From positions 2,790,001 to 2,854,000 of the forward strand of contig NZ_CP032229.1 in NCBI RefSeq assembly GCF_004328625.1: 64,000 nt of DNA. The letters run 5' to 3'. The translations under genes were made by a program, and so were the position numbers. Positions 1 through 10,282 of this stretch are shown here, in pieces. The notes beneath the pieces are model-generated. The model searched no databases and was not told the origin of the DNA. It was given only the letters and a program-made list of their open reading frames with translations. The stretch is from Streptomyces seoulensis. Its GTDB lineage: Bacteria > Actinomycetota > Actinomycetes > Streptomycetales > Streptomycetaceae. The stretch's first letter is position 1; each line of letters starts with the position of its first letter.

Positions 1-24
1 TGTGACCCCGGCCACGCCTGCTCA

Positions 25-259
25 TCACCCCAGCTCGACCCGCCCACGGGCATCCCGGTTCAGCGGCCGGACGCGCTCACGGAGCACATCGGCGGGGGCG
101 GCCTCGCCCAGGCACTCCGGCGGCACGTCCCGCTCCCGGCCGCCACCGAGCGGCCGCAACGGGACCCGGCCCTCCGACCCGCCCCATGACCTCACCGAGC
201 CGACCGTCACGAACGTCCGGCGCGTACGGGCCGAAGACCTGGGCGCCCTCGTCATCCAC
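25..259 (-). pseudogene. Frameshifted small Streptomyces protein remnant
   Basis: Leftward translation gives a short protein starting MDDEG with a GEVMG motif, and a second frame continues with LRPLGGGRERDV and a stop near 25. Joined across a frame change near position 185, the two halves resemble the short actinomycete proteins of about 70-80 residues that carry GEVMG then LRPxGGGxEWDV. Neither frame alone holds the whole pattern, so I read it as a decayed copy or a one-base sequence error. Function of the family is unknown to me. Confidence 0.4.
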
Positions 260-552
260 CCGCCCGCCCCGAGAGCGCGGCGGCGAGACGAGCGGCGACG
301 TCGAGGTTGCAACTCCCCAGGTTCACAAGGGTGTTGCGCCCGCCGTACACGTCGGTCACGGGGTCGACGCGAAGCGAGGGCAGCACGATGCCCGGACCGA
401 AGGACCTCGGCCCGGCGCCGTCACCGCGAGCGATGATCGGAGCGGAGCCGCGCCATGCGCGGGAGCGGATGGGACTGAGAACGGTGGGGTCGGCGGGCAC
501 GGGCATGACGGGCGACGCCTCAGCGGTACGGGGTTCGGGGCCGGTCCCGTGA

Positions 553-654
553 TCGCGCGCCTGGTGGGGCCACGACGAGGACGCTCTGCGCACCGAACTC
601 ACCACCTGGCTCGCCCGGTACGCCCCGGCCCGCTGGGACGACCCCCACTGGTGA
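553..654 (+). pseudogene. 3' fragment of an unidentified gene
   Basis: A rightward frame ends in a plausible C-terminus (WGHDEDALRTELTTWLAR, then RWDDPHW and a stop) directly after an in-frame TGA at 550-552. The residue pattern looks like real coding sequence, but there is no start or body upstream, so it is probably the tail of a lost gene. The stretch between 260 and 550 shows a short leftward fragment (VTDVYGGRNTLVNLGSCNLDV) but no complete gene. I do not recognise either fragment. Confidence 0.3.
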
Positions 655-659
655 GGCCC

Positions 660-1700
660 TCACGCCGACTCCCGCACCACCAGCTCCGGTTCGAAGATCA
701 ACGACGTAGCCCCCCTCCGCACCCCCCGGATCTCCTCGTCCAGCAGCCGGGCCATCGCCGCGGCCATCTCCTCCACCGGCTGTCGCACAGTGGTCAGGGC
801 CGGGCGGCAGCCCAGTGCCGCGCTGGAGTCGTCGAAGCCGATCACCGCGACGTCGGTCGGGACGTGGCGGCCGTGTTCGCGGAGGACTTGGCAGGCGCCC
901 TGGGCCATGAGGTCGTTGGCGGCGAAGACGCCGTCGAGGTCGGGGTGTTCGGCGAGCAGGGCGGACATCGCGGACGCGCCGGTGTCGAGGGTGAAGCCGC
1001 CTTCGGCGACCGGGACGGACGGGTACCCCCGGCGGGCCATCGTGTCGCGGAACCCGGCGAGACGTTCGCGGCTGGCGGCGACGTCGAGCGGGCCGGTGAC
1101 GGTGCCGATGCGGCGGCAGCCGCGCGCGAGGAGGTGTTCGGCCGCGAGAGCCGCCCCGTCGCGGTGGGCGAGGTCGACATGGCTGAGCGGGACGGGGCGG
1201 GAGGGGCGGGCGAAGAGGACGGCGGGGAGGCCGGCCTCGGCGAGGAGGGAAGGCAGCGGGTCGTCGGCGTGGGTGGAGACGACGAGGGCGCCGTCGGCGC
1301 TGCCCTGCCGGAGGTCCGTCAGCACCTGGCGGCGGGTCTCCTCGGACTCGGCGAACATCAGGAGCGGGTGCATGGAGCGGGGGCGCAGATACCCCACCAC
1401 GCCGCTGACCACCCGCCCGAAGAAGGGGTCGGCGAACACCCGCGTCGCGACCGCGTTGTGCACCTCCTCGGGGGTGTCCCCCGCGCCCGACACCACCAGC
1501 GCCACGGTCTGGCTGCGCCGGGTCACCAGCGAGCGGGCGGCCCGGTTGGGCGCGTACCCCGTCCGCTCGATGGCCCGGCGCACCGCCTCCTGGATGCCGG
1601 GGTCGACGTTGCGGACCCCGTTGACGACCCGCGAGACGGTCGCGCGGGAGACCCCCGCCTCCTGCGCGACATCCTCCAGCGTCGGGGCGTCTCTGCTCAT
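660..1700 (-). CDS. LacI-family transcriptional regulator
   Basis: A 346-residue LacI/GalR-family repressor. The N-terminus carries the helix-turn-helix at about residues 7-26 (TLEDVAQEAGVSRATVSRVV) followed by the hinge (YAPNRAARSL), then a periplasmic-binding-protein-like effector domain with the FAANDLMA and VIGFDDS motifs. It sits just downstream of, and in the same direction as, the glycoside hydrolase and DUF1996 genes, 26 bp from the hydrolase stop. A perfect palindrome of LacI type lies in front of the DUF1996 gene, so it is probably the local repressor, with a sugar as inducer. The sugar cannot be read from the sequence. Confidence 0.93.
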   Translation of the reverse strand: MSRDAPTLEDVAQEAGVSRATVSRVVNGVRNVDPGIQEAVRRAIERTGYAPNRAARSLVTRRSQTVALVVSGAGDTPEEVHNAVATRVFADPFFGRVVSGVVGYLRPRSMHPLLMFAESEETRRQVLTDLRQGSADGALVVSTHADDPLPSLLAEAGLPAVLFARPSRPVPLSHVDLAHRDGAALAAEHLLARGCRRIGTVTGPLDVAASRERLAGFRDTMARRGYPSVPVAEGGFTLDTGASAMSALLAEHPDLDGVFAANDLMAQGACQVLREHGRHVPTDVAVIGFDDSSAALGCRPALTTVRQPVEEMAAAMARLLDEEIRGVRRGATSLIFEPELVVRESA

Positions 1701-1726
1701 CTCGGCACCCTAGCCGCCCGGCCGGT

Positions 1727-3463
1727 TCAGCCGTAGACCCCGAACTCGTAGAGCGAGTAGCCCCAACCGGTGCCCCGTGCGGTCCCGTTGACCCGTACGT
1801 AGCGGCCGGTCCCGGAGACGTCGAGGTCGTCGACGCCGCCGTTGCCGTCCGTGACGCTGCGGACGGTGGTCCAGTTCTGGCCGTCGTCCGAGGTCTGCAC
1901 GGTGTAGGCCCGCGCGTAGGAGGTCTCCCAGACCAGCTGTACGTGCCGGAAGGAGGTCCGGGCGCCGAGGTCGACGCGGAGCCACTGGGGGTCGCTCCAG
2001 TCGCTGGCCCAGCGGGTGGCGAGGTTGCCGTCCACCGCGTTGGCTGCCGTGCAGGGGCAGTCCCCGCCGCCGGTCTGGGCCGAGGAGGCGGTCGCGGGCT
2101 TGCCCCGGGCGAGGTTCGTACCCGCCGGGACGGGCGGCACCACCCGGAAGGACCGGGTCTCGACGCCCACGTTGCCCTTGCCGTCCTTGGCCTTCACATA
2201 GATCTTCCAGACGCCCGGCCGGTCCGGCGCCGTCACCCGCAGCCGGCCGCCGCCGAGGTTGGTCGCGGGCAGCGTGACCAGCTGCTTGCTCTGGTCGATG
2301 TAGTTGCTGTTGTCCTGCACCTCGTACGTGATCGGGTCGCCCTCGGGATCGGTGGCCTTGACCGCGAGGGTGAGGTCACCGCCCGCCGGGACCTTGGAGG
2401 CGTCCCCCTCGATGCTCAGGTCGGAGATCACCGGCGGGGTGTCGTCCCGCGAGGTGTCCCCGCCGTACGCCCGCTTCACCGCGTAGTACGACAGCCGCTT
2501 CTCCCCGGCGGGCAGCAGGTTGAACCAGATGCCGCCGAAGTCGTACTCGGTGCCGTAGTGGAACATCGTGGCGCCCAGCGCGACACCCCGGTGCCCGGTG
2601 ACGCAGTTCCACGCCCGGGTGTACCCGTCGGCCTTGGCCCGGTCGGTGGGCTCGGCGGGGACCCCGTTCGCGTCGTCGGGCACCTCCCACTCCCCGGCCG
2701 GACCGGTCTCGGTGACGATGTAGGGCTTGGTGTAACCACCCTGCTGCCAGGCCGACTTGACGTCACACACCGCGTTGTAGGCGTTGACGGCGTAGAGGTC
2801 GAGGTCGGGCGCGTTCTTCTTGTAGTAGGGCCACGCGCCGGTCCACGCGTCGGTCGAGGTGACCGGGTGGTTGGGGTCGACGGCGTGGATCTTCCTGGTG
2901 ATGTCGTTGACGAGCGTCATGTACGCGTTCCGCTGGCGCTCCAGCTCGTCGCCGCTGTAGCAGTTCTGCAGGCCCAGTACGGACTCGTTGCCGACGTTCC
3001 ACATCAGCACGCCGGGGTTGTCCTTGTAGGTGGCGGCCCACTGCGGGAACTCGCTGAGCACCTGGTTCTTGTACGTGGTGTCCGTCAGGTAGTTCACGCA
3101 GCCGCCGCTGCCGGGGCCGCCGCCCGGTTGCAGCCAGAACCCGGCGATCACCTTGACGCCCTGCGCGGCGGCCGCGTCGAAGAGCGGTTTGCTGGAGGCG
3201 TCGGTGCCCCAGGTGCGCACGGTGTTGACGCCCATCGACTTCAGGTCGGGCATGTAGCGCGAGGCGTCGGCGGTGGACGGCCCCCAGGTGAGGCCCTTGA
3301 TCTGGTACGGGCTGCCGTCGACGGTCAGCTGCCAGTTGCCCTGCGTACCGGTGACCCGGACGACGGAGCCCGCGGCGTGTGCGGGCGGGGCGGGCAGGGC
3401 GACGAGGGCTCCGGCGGCGAGCAGGCTCGCGGTGAGGGGTGCCGTGACACGGGATGCGGTCAT
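1727..3463 (-). CDS. Secreted glycoside hydrolase with C-terminal F5/8 type C domain
   Basis: A 578-residue secreted enzyme. Residues 1-30 are a Sec signal peptide ending AHA. The catalytic part is a TIM-barrel of the GH2/GH5-like clan: the acid/base is likely E160 in WNVGNES and the nucleophile E252 in VTETGP. A bacterial Ig/Fn3-like region (about 345-450) and a discoidin/F5-8C carbohydrate-binding module (about 455-578, starting NLARGKPATASSA) follow. The start ATG at 3463 was chosen because it begins the signal peptide; the open frame upstream is antisense-like. It is probably cotranscribed with the DUF1996 gene 83 bp upstream. Likely acts on beta-glucan or a related extracellular polymer; the substrate is inference. 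Confidence 0.85.
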   Translation of the reverse strand: MTASRVTAPLTASLLAAGALVALPAPPAHAAGSVVRVTGTQGNWQLTVDGSPYQIKGLTWGPSTADASRYMPDLKSMGVNTVRTWGTDASSKPLFDAAAAQGVKVIAGFWLQPGGGPGSGGCVNYLTDTTYKNQVLSEFPQWAATYKDNPGVLMWNVGNESVLGLQNCYSGDELERQRNAYMTLVNDITRKIHAVDPNHPVTSTDAWTGAWPYYKKNAPDLDLYAVNAYNAVCDVKSAWQQGGYTKPYIVTETGPAGEWEVPDDANGVPAEPTDRAKADGYTRAWNCVTGHRGVALGATMFHYGTEYDFGGIWFNLLPAGEKRLSYYAVKRAYGGDTSRDDTPPVISDLSIEGDASKVPAGGDLTLAVKATDPEGDPITYEVQDNSNYIDQSKQLVTLPATNLGGGRLRVTAPDRPGVWKIYVKAKDGKGNVGVETRSFRVVPPVPAGTNLARGKPATASSAQTGGGDCPCTAANAVDGNLATRWASDWSDPQWLRVDLGARTSFRHVQLVWETSYARAYTVQTSDDGQNWTTVRSVTDGNGGVDDLDVSGTGRYVRVNGTARGTGWGYSLYEFGVYG

Positions 3464-3546
3464 GAGTGTCCGTCCGGTGTGCGGGTGGGGGGGAGGTGCC
3501 GGGGTCCCGCCGGCCGGGCCGTGTACCGGCCGGCGGGAGGGGTGCG

Positions 3547-4614
3547 TCAGGGGAGCCGGTAGTTCGCGTCCAGGGCCGCGCCCGCCTCGGGGTGCGTCTG
3601 GTCGTAGCCCCGGGCGTCGCACTGGAGCGCGCCGACCACGCAGTGGTCCACCAGCGCCTTGAGGGTGGGTGCGTCCCACGCGTTGAAGAAGTCGTAGTGG
3701 AACGAGTAGCCCGCCCCGCTGGACAGCTTCACCTGGCTCATGTCCCCGTTGACCGGGAACGCCATCTTGAACTCGATCATCGGCAGGGCGACCGGGTGGT
3801 CGTCCGGGCAGATGTTGTTGTTGGTGCCGGGGTTGACCACCGGGTACGCCATGTGGCTCTGGTGGTTCGGGGTGTCCAGATACTTGCCGTCCCAGCAACT
3901 GGGCGCCTGGAAACGGATGTTGAGCTGGACGTCGGCCCGGTTCGGGCACTGGGCGGGGAAGTCGGTGTTGAAGTAGCTGTCACCGCACTCCCAGCCCTCC
4001 ACGAAGCCGCGGTGGGCGCGGAACTCGGCCGCCGACTGCATCGGGCTGCCGACGACGAAGCGCAGCCCCTTGGGGAAGGGCCGCACGCTGGTGTAGTCGG
4101 TGACACCCGCCTTGTAGTAGATGGTCTGCGGGCCGACCGGCAGCACCGGCGTACCGCCCTTGAGCAGGGTCGGCATCCAGTAGGCCGACCTGTCGCCGGG
4201 CGCCTTGCAGGTGGTGTTGCCGGCGTCGAGCGAGGCGGTGGTGCTGGCCGCGTTGGTGGTGGTGTTGCCCATGAAGGTGTGGTCGTGCGACTTGCCCGGC
4301 TGGCCGGGGTAGACGATCGGGTCGTCCGGGCGGGTGTGGGTCACCGAGCAGTTCGCCTGGAACTCGTGGAAGTACCGGTGCGGTGGCTCGGCCTTGGAGG
4401 GGACGACCCCGGTCACCGGCGGGTTCGCCGGGATGTACCCGTCGCCGTCCGGGTCCTCCGGCGAGGACTGCGTGGAGACGGGCATCGCGTGGCCCGCGTG
4501 GACCTGGCCCGCGACCGGGTCGGCGCTCATCGCCACCCCGGTCAGGCCGAGCGAGGTGAGCAGCAGCGCGCCGGACACCAGTAATCCTGAGAAGAGCTTC
4601 GATCTCCGTGCCAT
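3547..4614 (-). CDS. Secreted DUF1996 protein
   Basis: A 355-residue exported protein. The N-terminus has a basic stretch (MARRSK) and a hydrophobic segment to about residue 32. The body has the DUF1996 signature: HEFQANCSVTHT, then the GKSHDHTFMGN motif and conserved Cys, His and Trp residues (CWDGKYLDTPNH, FHYDFFNAW). DUF1996 proteins are extracellular and often travel with polysaccharide enzymes or carbohydrate-binding modules; their activity is not established. It is the first gene of the set controlled by the palindrome at 4733-4750 and precedes the glycoside hydrolase, suggesting joint action on one polymer. Confidence 0.85.
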   Translation of the reverse strand: MARRSKLFSGLLVSGALLLTSLGLTGVAMSADPVAGQVHAGHAMPVSTQSSPEDPDGDGYIPANPPVTGVVPSKAEPPHRYFHEFQANCSVTHTRPDDPIVYPGQPGKSHDHTFMGNTTTNAASTTASLDAGNTTCKAPGDRSAYWMPTLLKGGTPVLPVGPQTIYYKAGVTDYTSVRPFPKGLRFVVGSPMQSAAEFRAHRGFVEGWECGDSYFNTDFPAQCPNRADVQLNIRFQAPSCWDGKYLDTPNHQSHMAYPVVNPGTNNNICPDDHPVALPMIEFKMAFPVNGDMSQVKLSSGAGYSFHYDFFNAWDAPTLKALVDHCVVGALQCDARGYDQTHPEAGAALDANYRLP

Positions 4615-4732
4615 GGAGACCTCCTGCCACGTCGATGGGGACGGTGGGGGTCGGGCGGCCGGGACCGGCGAGGGGGAGGCGACGCCGTCCGCGACCGTCC
4701 GCGTGACGGTCCATCACATGTGCCGTGGAATC

Positions 4733-4750
4733 CGGGAGAGCGCTCTCCCG
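4733..4750. promoter_or_regulatory. LacI-family operator palindrome
   Basis: CGGGAGAG-CG-CTCTCCCG is a perfect 18-bp palindrome with the central CG typical of LacI/GalR-family operators. It lies 119 bp upstream of the DUF1996 start. The repressor at 660-1700 is the obvious candidate ligand. Confidence 0.75.
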
Positions 4751-4825
4751 TCGTGGAGTGTTGTGGCGGTCACCGGGGGTGTCAAGGGAGGCGGCGGAAA
4801 CCGGGTGGGCCCCCGGGAACGCCGA

Positions 4826-4859
4826 AGGGCGGCACCTCCCGTGAGGGAAGTGCCGCCCT
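4826..4859 (-). terminator. Hairpin terminator after groEL2
   Basis: AGGGCGGCAC pairs with GTGCCGCCCT, and the interior also pairs partly (CTCCC/GGGA). It starts 27 bp past the groEL2 stop. No T-run follows, which is usual for Streptomyces. Confidence 0.75.
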
Positions 4860-4885
4860 GGCGAAGGACGGTTGATCCAGAAGGA

Positions 4886-6616
<1,731 letters not shown>

Positions 6617-6635
6617 TCACCGACCCGGTCCTTCG

Positions 6636-6662
6636 TTGTCACTCTCACCTTCAGAGTGCTAA
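6636..6662 (-). promoter_or_regulatory. CIRCE element 1 (HrcA operator)
   Basis: Read on the minus strand this is TTAGCACTC-N9-GAGTGACAA, one arm perfect and the other with two mismatches to the CIRCE consensus. It is the copy nearer the groEL2 start (about 128 bp upstream). Confidence 0.85.
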
Positions 6663-6670
6663 CGCAATGA

Positions 6671-6697
6671 TTAGCACTCACCCAGGGCGAGTGCAAG
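6671..6697 (-). promoter_or_regulatory. CIRCE element 2 (HrcA operator)
   Basis: A second TTAGCACTC/GAGTGC inverted repeat with a 9-nt spacer sits only 8 bp from the first. The arms are CTTGCACTC and GAGTGCTAA read on the minus strand. Together the two sites make a tandem HrcA operator for groEL2. Confidence 0.8.
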
Positions 6698-6734
6698 CGC
6701 CTTCGGGGGATCAGGACGGGACTTAACAGGACGA

Positions 6735-6764
6735 AGGGCCCGCACCCTGACGGGTACGAGCCCT
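6735..6764 (-). terminator. Hairpin terminator after the cold-shock gene
   Basis: AGGGC and GCCCT arms enclose an inner CGxACCC/GGGTxCG stem, 18 bp past the cold-shock gene stop. Confidence 0.7.
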
Positions 6765-6782
6765 GCGCTTGGCTGGAGTCGT

Positions 6783-6986
6783 TCAGGCGGTGACGCGAAC
6801 CATGTCGGCCTGCGGGCCCTTCTGACCCTGCGAGATCTCGAACTCGACCCGCTGACCCTCTTCCAGGCTGCGGTAGCCGTCCATCTGAATCGCGCTGTAG
6901 TGGACGAAGACGTCCGCACCACCGTCGACCGCGATGAAGCCGTACCCCTTCTCCGCGTTGAACCACTTGACGGTGCCCTGAGCCAT
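6783..6986 (-). CDS. Cold-shock protein (CspA family)
   Basis: A 67-residue CSD-fold nucleic-acid chaperone. RNP1 (KGYGFI, residues about 13-18) and RNP2 (VFVHYSAI) are intact. Start [14 protein letters not shown] is standard. It binds single-stranded RNA/DNA and keeps mRNA unstructured, in cold or in growth-phase transitions. It lies between thrC-cysO and groEL2, in the same direction but with its own terminator and a long upstream region, so it is probably monocistronic. Confidence 0.97.
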   Translation of the reverse strand: MAQGTVKWFNAEKGYGFIAVDGGADVFVHYSAIQMDGYRSLEEGQRVEFEISQGQKGPQADMVRVTA

Positions 6987-7405
6987 GGCTAACTCCCCTA
7001 TTACTGGCCCTTGCGCAGATCCACACCTCGTGAACCTGGGTCAGACCTCGCCCCCCAATCGGTCGGGGGCGTGCGCCGGAACGCGTCGACCGCGGCTGAA
7101 TGTATCTGTCCAACTGCCGTCTGCAACAGGTCAATCGGACGAGAATTCTGGACGGACACAGTCCGGAATCTGCCGCAACTTCGGCTGAATTCGGGGCAAG
7201 TCGGGCCCCATAAATGCAACAAATGCCGCACATTACCCGCACATTTTGGCTACTTCTTGTCGGGCAGGCGGCATGAATCAAGGGCGCCCATCTCGCCGGA
7301 GCGGGAGCGCGTTCCCCAACTCTACCGCGCTCAATCACGCAGAATGGCCCCCTCCGTTTGTCTTGCGAAGGGGGCCATGGAGCGGGCCATTACCGAGGGT
7401 AAATT
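6987..7405. other. Gene-free stretch upstream of the cold-shock gene
   Basis: About 420 bp lie between the cold-shock start and the CysO-like gene stop. It is markedly AT-richer than its neighbours around 7090-7260 and carries the hairpin at 7344-7378. I see no credible gene. A long 5' leader for the cold-shock mRNA, as known for other csp genes, would explain it. Confidence 0.5.
7344..7378 (-). terminator. Hairpin terminator after cysO-like gene
   Basis: ATGGCCCCCT and AGGGGGCCAT form a perfect 10-bp stem with a 15-nt loop, 28 bp past the sulfur-carrier stop. Confidence 0.75.
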
Positions 7406-7681
7406 TCAGCCCCCGGCAACCGCCGGAATGATGGAGATGCCCGCGCCGTCGGGCGTGGCGGTCTGAAGTCCGCCCTCGAAACGCACGTCGTCGTCATTGA
7501 CGTAGACATTCACGAACCGGCGCAGCCTGCCCTGGTCGTCCAGGACGCGGGCGGCGATGCCCGAGTGGTGCTTCTCCAGGTCCTCGATGACCTCCGCGAG
7601 CGTGCCGCCCTCGGCGGTGACCTCGGCCTGCCCGCCGGTGTAGGTGCGCAGGATGGTCGGGATGCGAACGGTCACGCTCAT
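7406..7681 (-). CDS. CysO-like sulfur-carrier protein (MoaD/ThiS family)
   Basis: A 91-residue beta-grasp protein ending in the required Gly-Gly (PAVAGG). The start MSVTVRIPTILRTYTGGQ and the VNVYVNDDDVRF segment match the pattern I know from Mycobacterium CysO, which carries sulfur as a thiocarboxylate to CysM for cysteine synthesis. Its start overlaps the thrC stop by 4 bp (ATGA), so the two are translationally coupled. No cysM or mec gene is adjacent, so the partners must be elsewhere. The sulfur-carrier role is secure; CysO identity is likely. Confidence 0.88.
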   Translation of the reverse strand: MSVTVRIPTILRTYTGGQAEVTAEGGTLAEVIEDLEKHHSGIAARVLDDQGRLRRFVNVYVNDDDVRFEGGLQTATPDGAGISIIPAVAGG

Positions 7682-8952
7682 GCGAGGCCAGCCTCTCGGA
7701 AGGAGTCCAGGTTCGGGCGGATGGTCGCGGTCAGACCGGTGCCGGCGACCGCGTCCAGTGTCTTGAGGCCGTCGCCGGTGTTGAGGACGACGGTGGTCAG
7801 CGAGGGGTCCAGCGCGCCGGACTCGATCAGCTTGGCGGTGACGCCGACCGTCACCCCGCCCGCCGTCTCGGCGAAGATGCCCTCGGTCCGGGCGAGCAGC
7901 TTGATGGCGTCGACGATCTGCGGGTCCGTCACGTCCTCCACCGCGCCACCGGTACGGCGCGCGATGTCCAGCACGTACGGCCCGTCGGCCGGGTTGCCGA
8001 TGGCGAGGGACTTGGCGATGGTGTCCGGCTTCTGCGGCCGCACCACGTCATGGCCCGCCTTGTACGCGGCCGACACCGGCGAGCAGCCCTCCGCCTGGGC
8101 GCCGAAGATCTTGTACGGCTTGTCCTCGACCAGGCCGAGCGCGATCAGCTCCTTCAGCCCCTTGTCGATCTTGGTGAGCTGGGAGCCGGAGGCGATCGGC
8201 ACCACGAGCTGGTCGGGCAGCCGCCAGCCGAGCTGCTCGCAGATCTCGTACGCGAGCGTCTTGGAGCCCTCGGCGTAGTACGGCCTGAGGTTGACGTTGA
8301 CGAAGCCCCAGCCCTCGCCGGCCGGGTCGCCGATCAGCTCGGAGCAGAAGCGGTTCACGTCGTCGTAGTTGCCCTCGATGCCGACCAGCTCACCGCCGTA
8401 GACGGCGGCCATGACGACCTTGCCCTGCTCCAGGTCGTGCGGGATGAACACGCAGGAGCGCAGCCCCGCGCGGGCGGCGGCGGCACCGACCGCGCCGGCC
8501 AGGTTGCCGGTGGAGGAGCAGGAGAGGGTGGTGAAGCCGAAGGCGCGGGCCGCCTCCAGCGCCTGGGCGACGACGCGGTCCTTGAAGGAGTGCGTCGGGT
8601 TGCCGGAGTCGTCCTTCACGAACAGCCCTCCGGTGACGCCGAGTTCGGCCGCCAGACGGCCGGCCTTCACCAGCGGGGTCCAGCCGGGGTTGAGGTTCGG
8701 CTTGTCGGCCACGTCGGCGGGGACGGGCAACAGCGGGGCGTAGCGCCAGATGTTCGCCGGGCCGGACTCGATGCGGGCCCGGAGCTTCTCGGTGTCGTAC
8801 GCGGAGAAGTCGTAGGCGATCTCCAGCGGTCCGAAGCACTCCTCGCAGGCGAAGACGGGACCGAGCGGGACGCGGTGTCCGCACTCCCGGCAGCTCAGGG
8901 CGGCGGCGGGTCCGAGATCGACGGCGGGGGTGGCGACAGTCTGCACAGCCAT
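7678..8952 (-). CDS. thrC: Threonine synthase
   Basis: A 424-residue PLP enzyme converting O-phosphohomoserine to threonine. An N-terminal zinc-ribbon-like segment (CRECGHRVPLG then CEECFGPLE) precedes the fold-type II core. The PLP lysine is in NPTHSFKDR and the phosphate-binding loop is SSTGNLAGAVG. I chose ATG at 8952 (MAVQTVATP); an in-frame ATG at 8985 would add 11 residues, and a GAGGAGA lies between the two. It overlaps the sulfur-carrier gene by 4 bp, pairing amino-acid and sulfur metabolism. Confidence 0.93.
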   Translation of the reverse strand: MAVQTVATPAVDLGPAAALSCRECGHRVPLGPVFACEECFGPLEIAYDFSAYDTEKLRARIESGPANIWRYAPLLPVPADVADKPNLNPGWTPLVKAGRLAAELGVTGGLFVKDDSGNPTHSFKDRVVAQALEAARAFGFTTLSCSSTGNLAGAVGAAAARAGLRSCVFIPHDLEQGKVVMAAVYGGELVGIEGNYDDVNRFCSELIGDPAGEGWGFVNVNLRPYYAEGSKTLAYEICEQLGWRLPDQLVVPIASGSQLTKIDKGLKELIALGLVEDKPYKIFGAQAEGCSPVSAAYKAGHDVVRPQKPDTIAKSLAIGNPADGPYVLDIARRTGGAVEDVTDPQIVDAIKLLARTEGIFAETAGGVTVGVTAKLIESGALDPSLTTVVLNTGDGLKTLDAVAGTGLTATIRPNLDSFREAGLA

Positions 8953-9215
8953 GGAGGCGAGGCCCTTTCTCCTCATCTTTCCCACGACGCATCTCGCCGT
9001 GAGACGGATTTGGCACCTTCCCTAGCCGGGAGCCTCGCGCGTGCGGCGGTGTGTCGCGCACGGGAGACCGGCTGGAGGGTTGCCGGGGCTTCATCGGGCC
9101 GTTTCCCTCTGCCCCTCTGGATGAGCGGTATTCGGTTGTGAACGCCGTCCGACCTCGACATGCGATGGTCATCGGCGTTGTTCAAGACTGTAACCGAAGG
9201 CCAGGAGAGTTGAAG

Positions 9216-10208
9216 GTGTCGTCCGAACCGCGAGATGGATCAGACAGTGAGGAGCCGCGGATCATGCTGGAGGAAACCGAGCGCTGGCTGGCCACCCACT
9301 CCTGGTCCGTGGCCGACCGCCCGCTGCACCGCGTGCTGGCCGCCAAGCAGCGGTCAGGGCAGCGCGTCTCCGTGGTGCTGCCCGCGCTGAACGAGGAGGC
9401 GACGGTCGGTGACATCGTCTCCGTGATCCGCCACGACCTGGTCTTCCAGGCGCCGCTGGTGGACGAGATAGTCGTGGTGGACTCCGGGTCCACCGACCGC
9501 ACCGCCGAGGTGGCCGCGGCGGCGGGGGCGCGGGTGGTGCACCGGGACGAGATCCTGCCCCGGCTGCCCGCGATGCCCGGCAAGGGCGAGGTGCTGTGGC
9601 GCTCGCTGCTGGCGACCAGCGGCGACATCGTCGCCTTCGTCGACGCCGACCTGCGCGAGTTCTCGTCCGACTTCGTGCTCGGGATCGTCGGCCCGCTGCT
9701 CACCGATCCGGGGATCGACCTGGTCAAGGCGATGTACGACCGTCCGCTGGGCGGCGCCGCCGGGCAGGGCGGCCGGGTGACCGAGCTGATGGCCCGCCCG
9801 CTGCTGAACATGCACTGGCCGCAGCTCGCCGGGTTCGTGCAGCCCCTGGGCGGGGAGTACGCGGCCCGGCGCTCCCTGCTGGAGCGGCTGCCGTTCCCGG
9901 TGGGGTACGGGGTCGAGCTGGGCATGCTGGTGGACTCGCTGCATCTGGTCGGGCTGGACGCGCTGGCCCAGGTGGACGTCGGCGTGCGCAGGCACCGGCA
10001 CCAGGACGGGCAGGCGCTCGGCCGGATGTCCGCCGCGATCTACCGCACGGCGCAGCTCCGGCTGGCGCGCGGGCATCTGGTGCGGCCGGCGCTGACCCAG
10101 TTCGAGCGGGGGGTGAGCGGGTTCGAGCCGCGTACCTACTCGGTGGACACCGAGGAGCGGCCGCCGATGGCGGAGATCGCGGAGTACGCGGAGCGGCGGG
10201 TGGCGTGA
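9216..10208 (+). CDS. gpgS: Glucosyl-3-phosphoglycerate synthase (GT-A, GT81-like)
   Basis: A 330-residue GT-A glycosyltransferase. VSVVLPALNEEATVG and DEIVVVDSGSTDRT form the nucleotide-binding half, VDADLRE holds the metal-binding DxD-like motif, and QPLGGEYA and VGYGVELG are family signatures. GpgS transfers glucose from an NDP-glucose to 3-phosphoglycerate, feeding glucosylglycerate, or in mycobacteria methylglucose lipopolysaccharide. The GTG start at 9216 is set by AGGAGAG 7 nt upstream. It precedes otsA in the same direction, so this is a small compatible-solute neighbourhood. No phosphatase (gpgP) is adjacent. Confidence 0.85.
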   Translation: MSSEPRDGSDSEEPRIMLEETERWLATHSWSVADRPLHRVLAAKQRSGQRVSVVLPALNEEATVGDIVSVIRHDLVFQAPLVDEIVVVDSGSTDRTAEVAAAAGARVVHRDEILPRLPAMPGKGEVLWRSLLATSGDIVAFVDADLREFSSDFVLGIVGPLLTDPGIDLVKAMYDRPLGGAAGQGGRVTELMARPLLNMHWPQLAGFVQPLGGEYAARRSLLERLPFPVGYGVELGMLVDSLHLVGLDALAQVDVGVRRHRHQDGQALGRMSAAIYRTAQLRLARGHLVRPALTQFERGVSGFEPRTYSVDTEERPPMAEIAEYAERRVA

Positions 10209-10282
10209 GAGTGGCCGTATACGGTCCGGCTCGCCGGTCGCGCGTACGTTTGAGCGTTTGAGGGCCGGGCTAGGTTGAGGCC

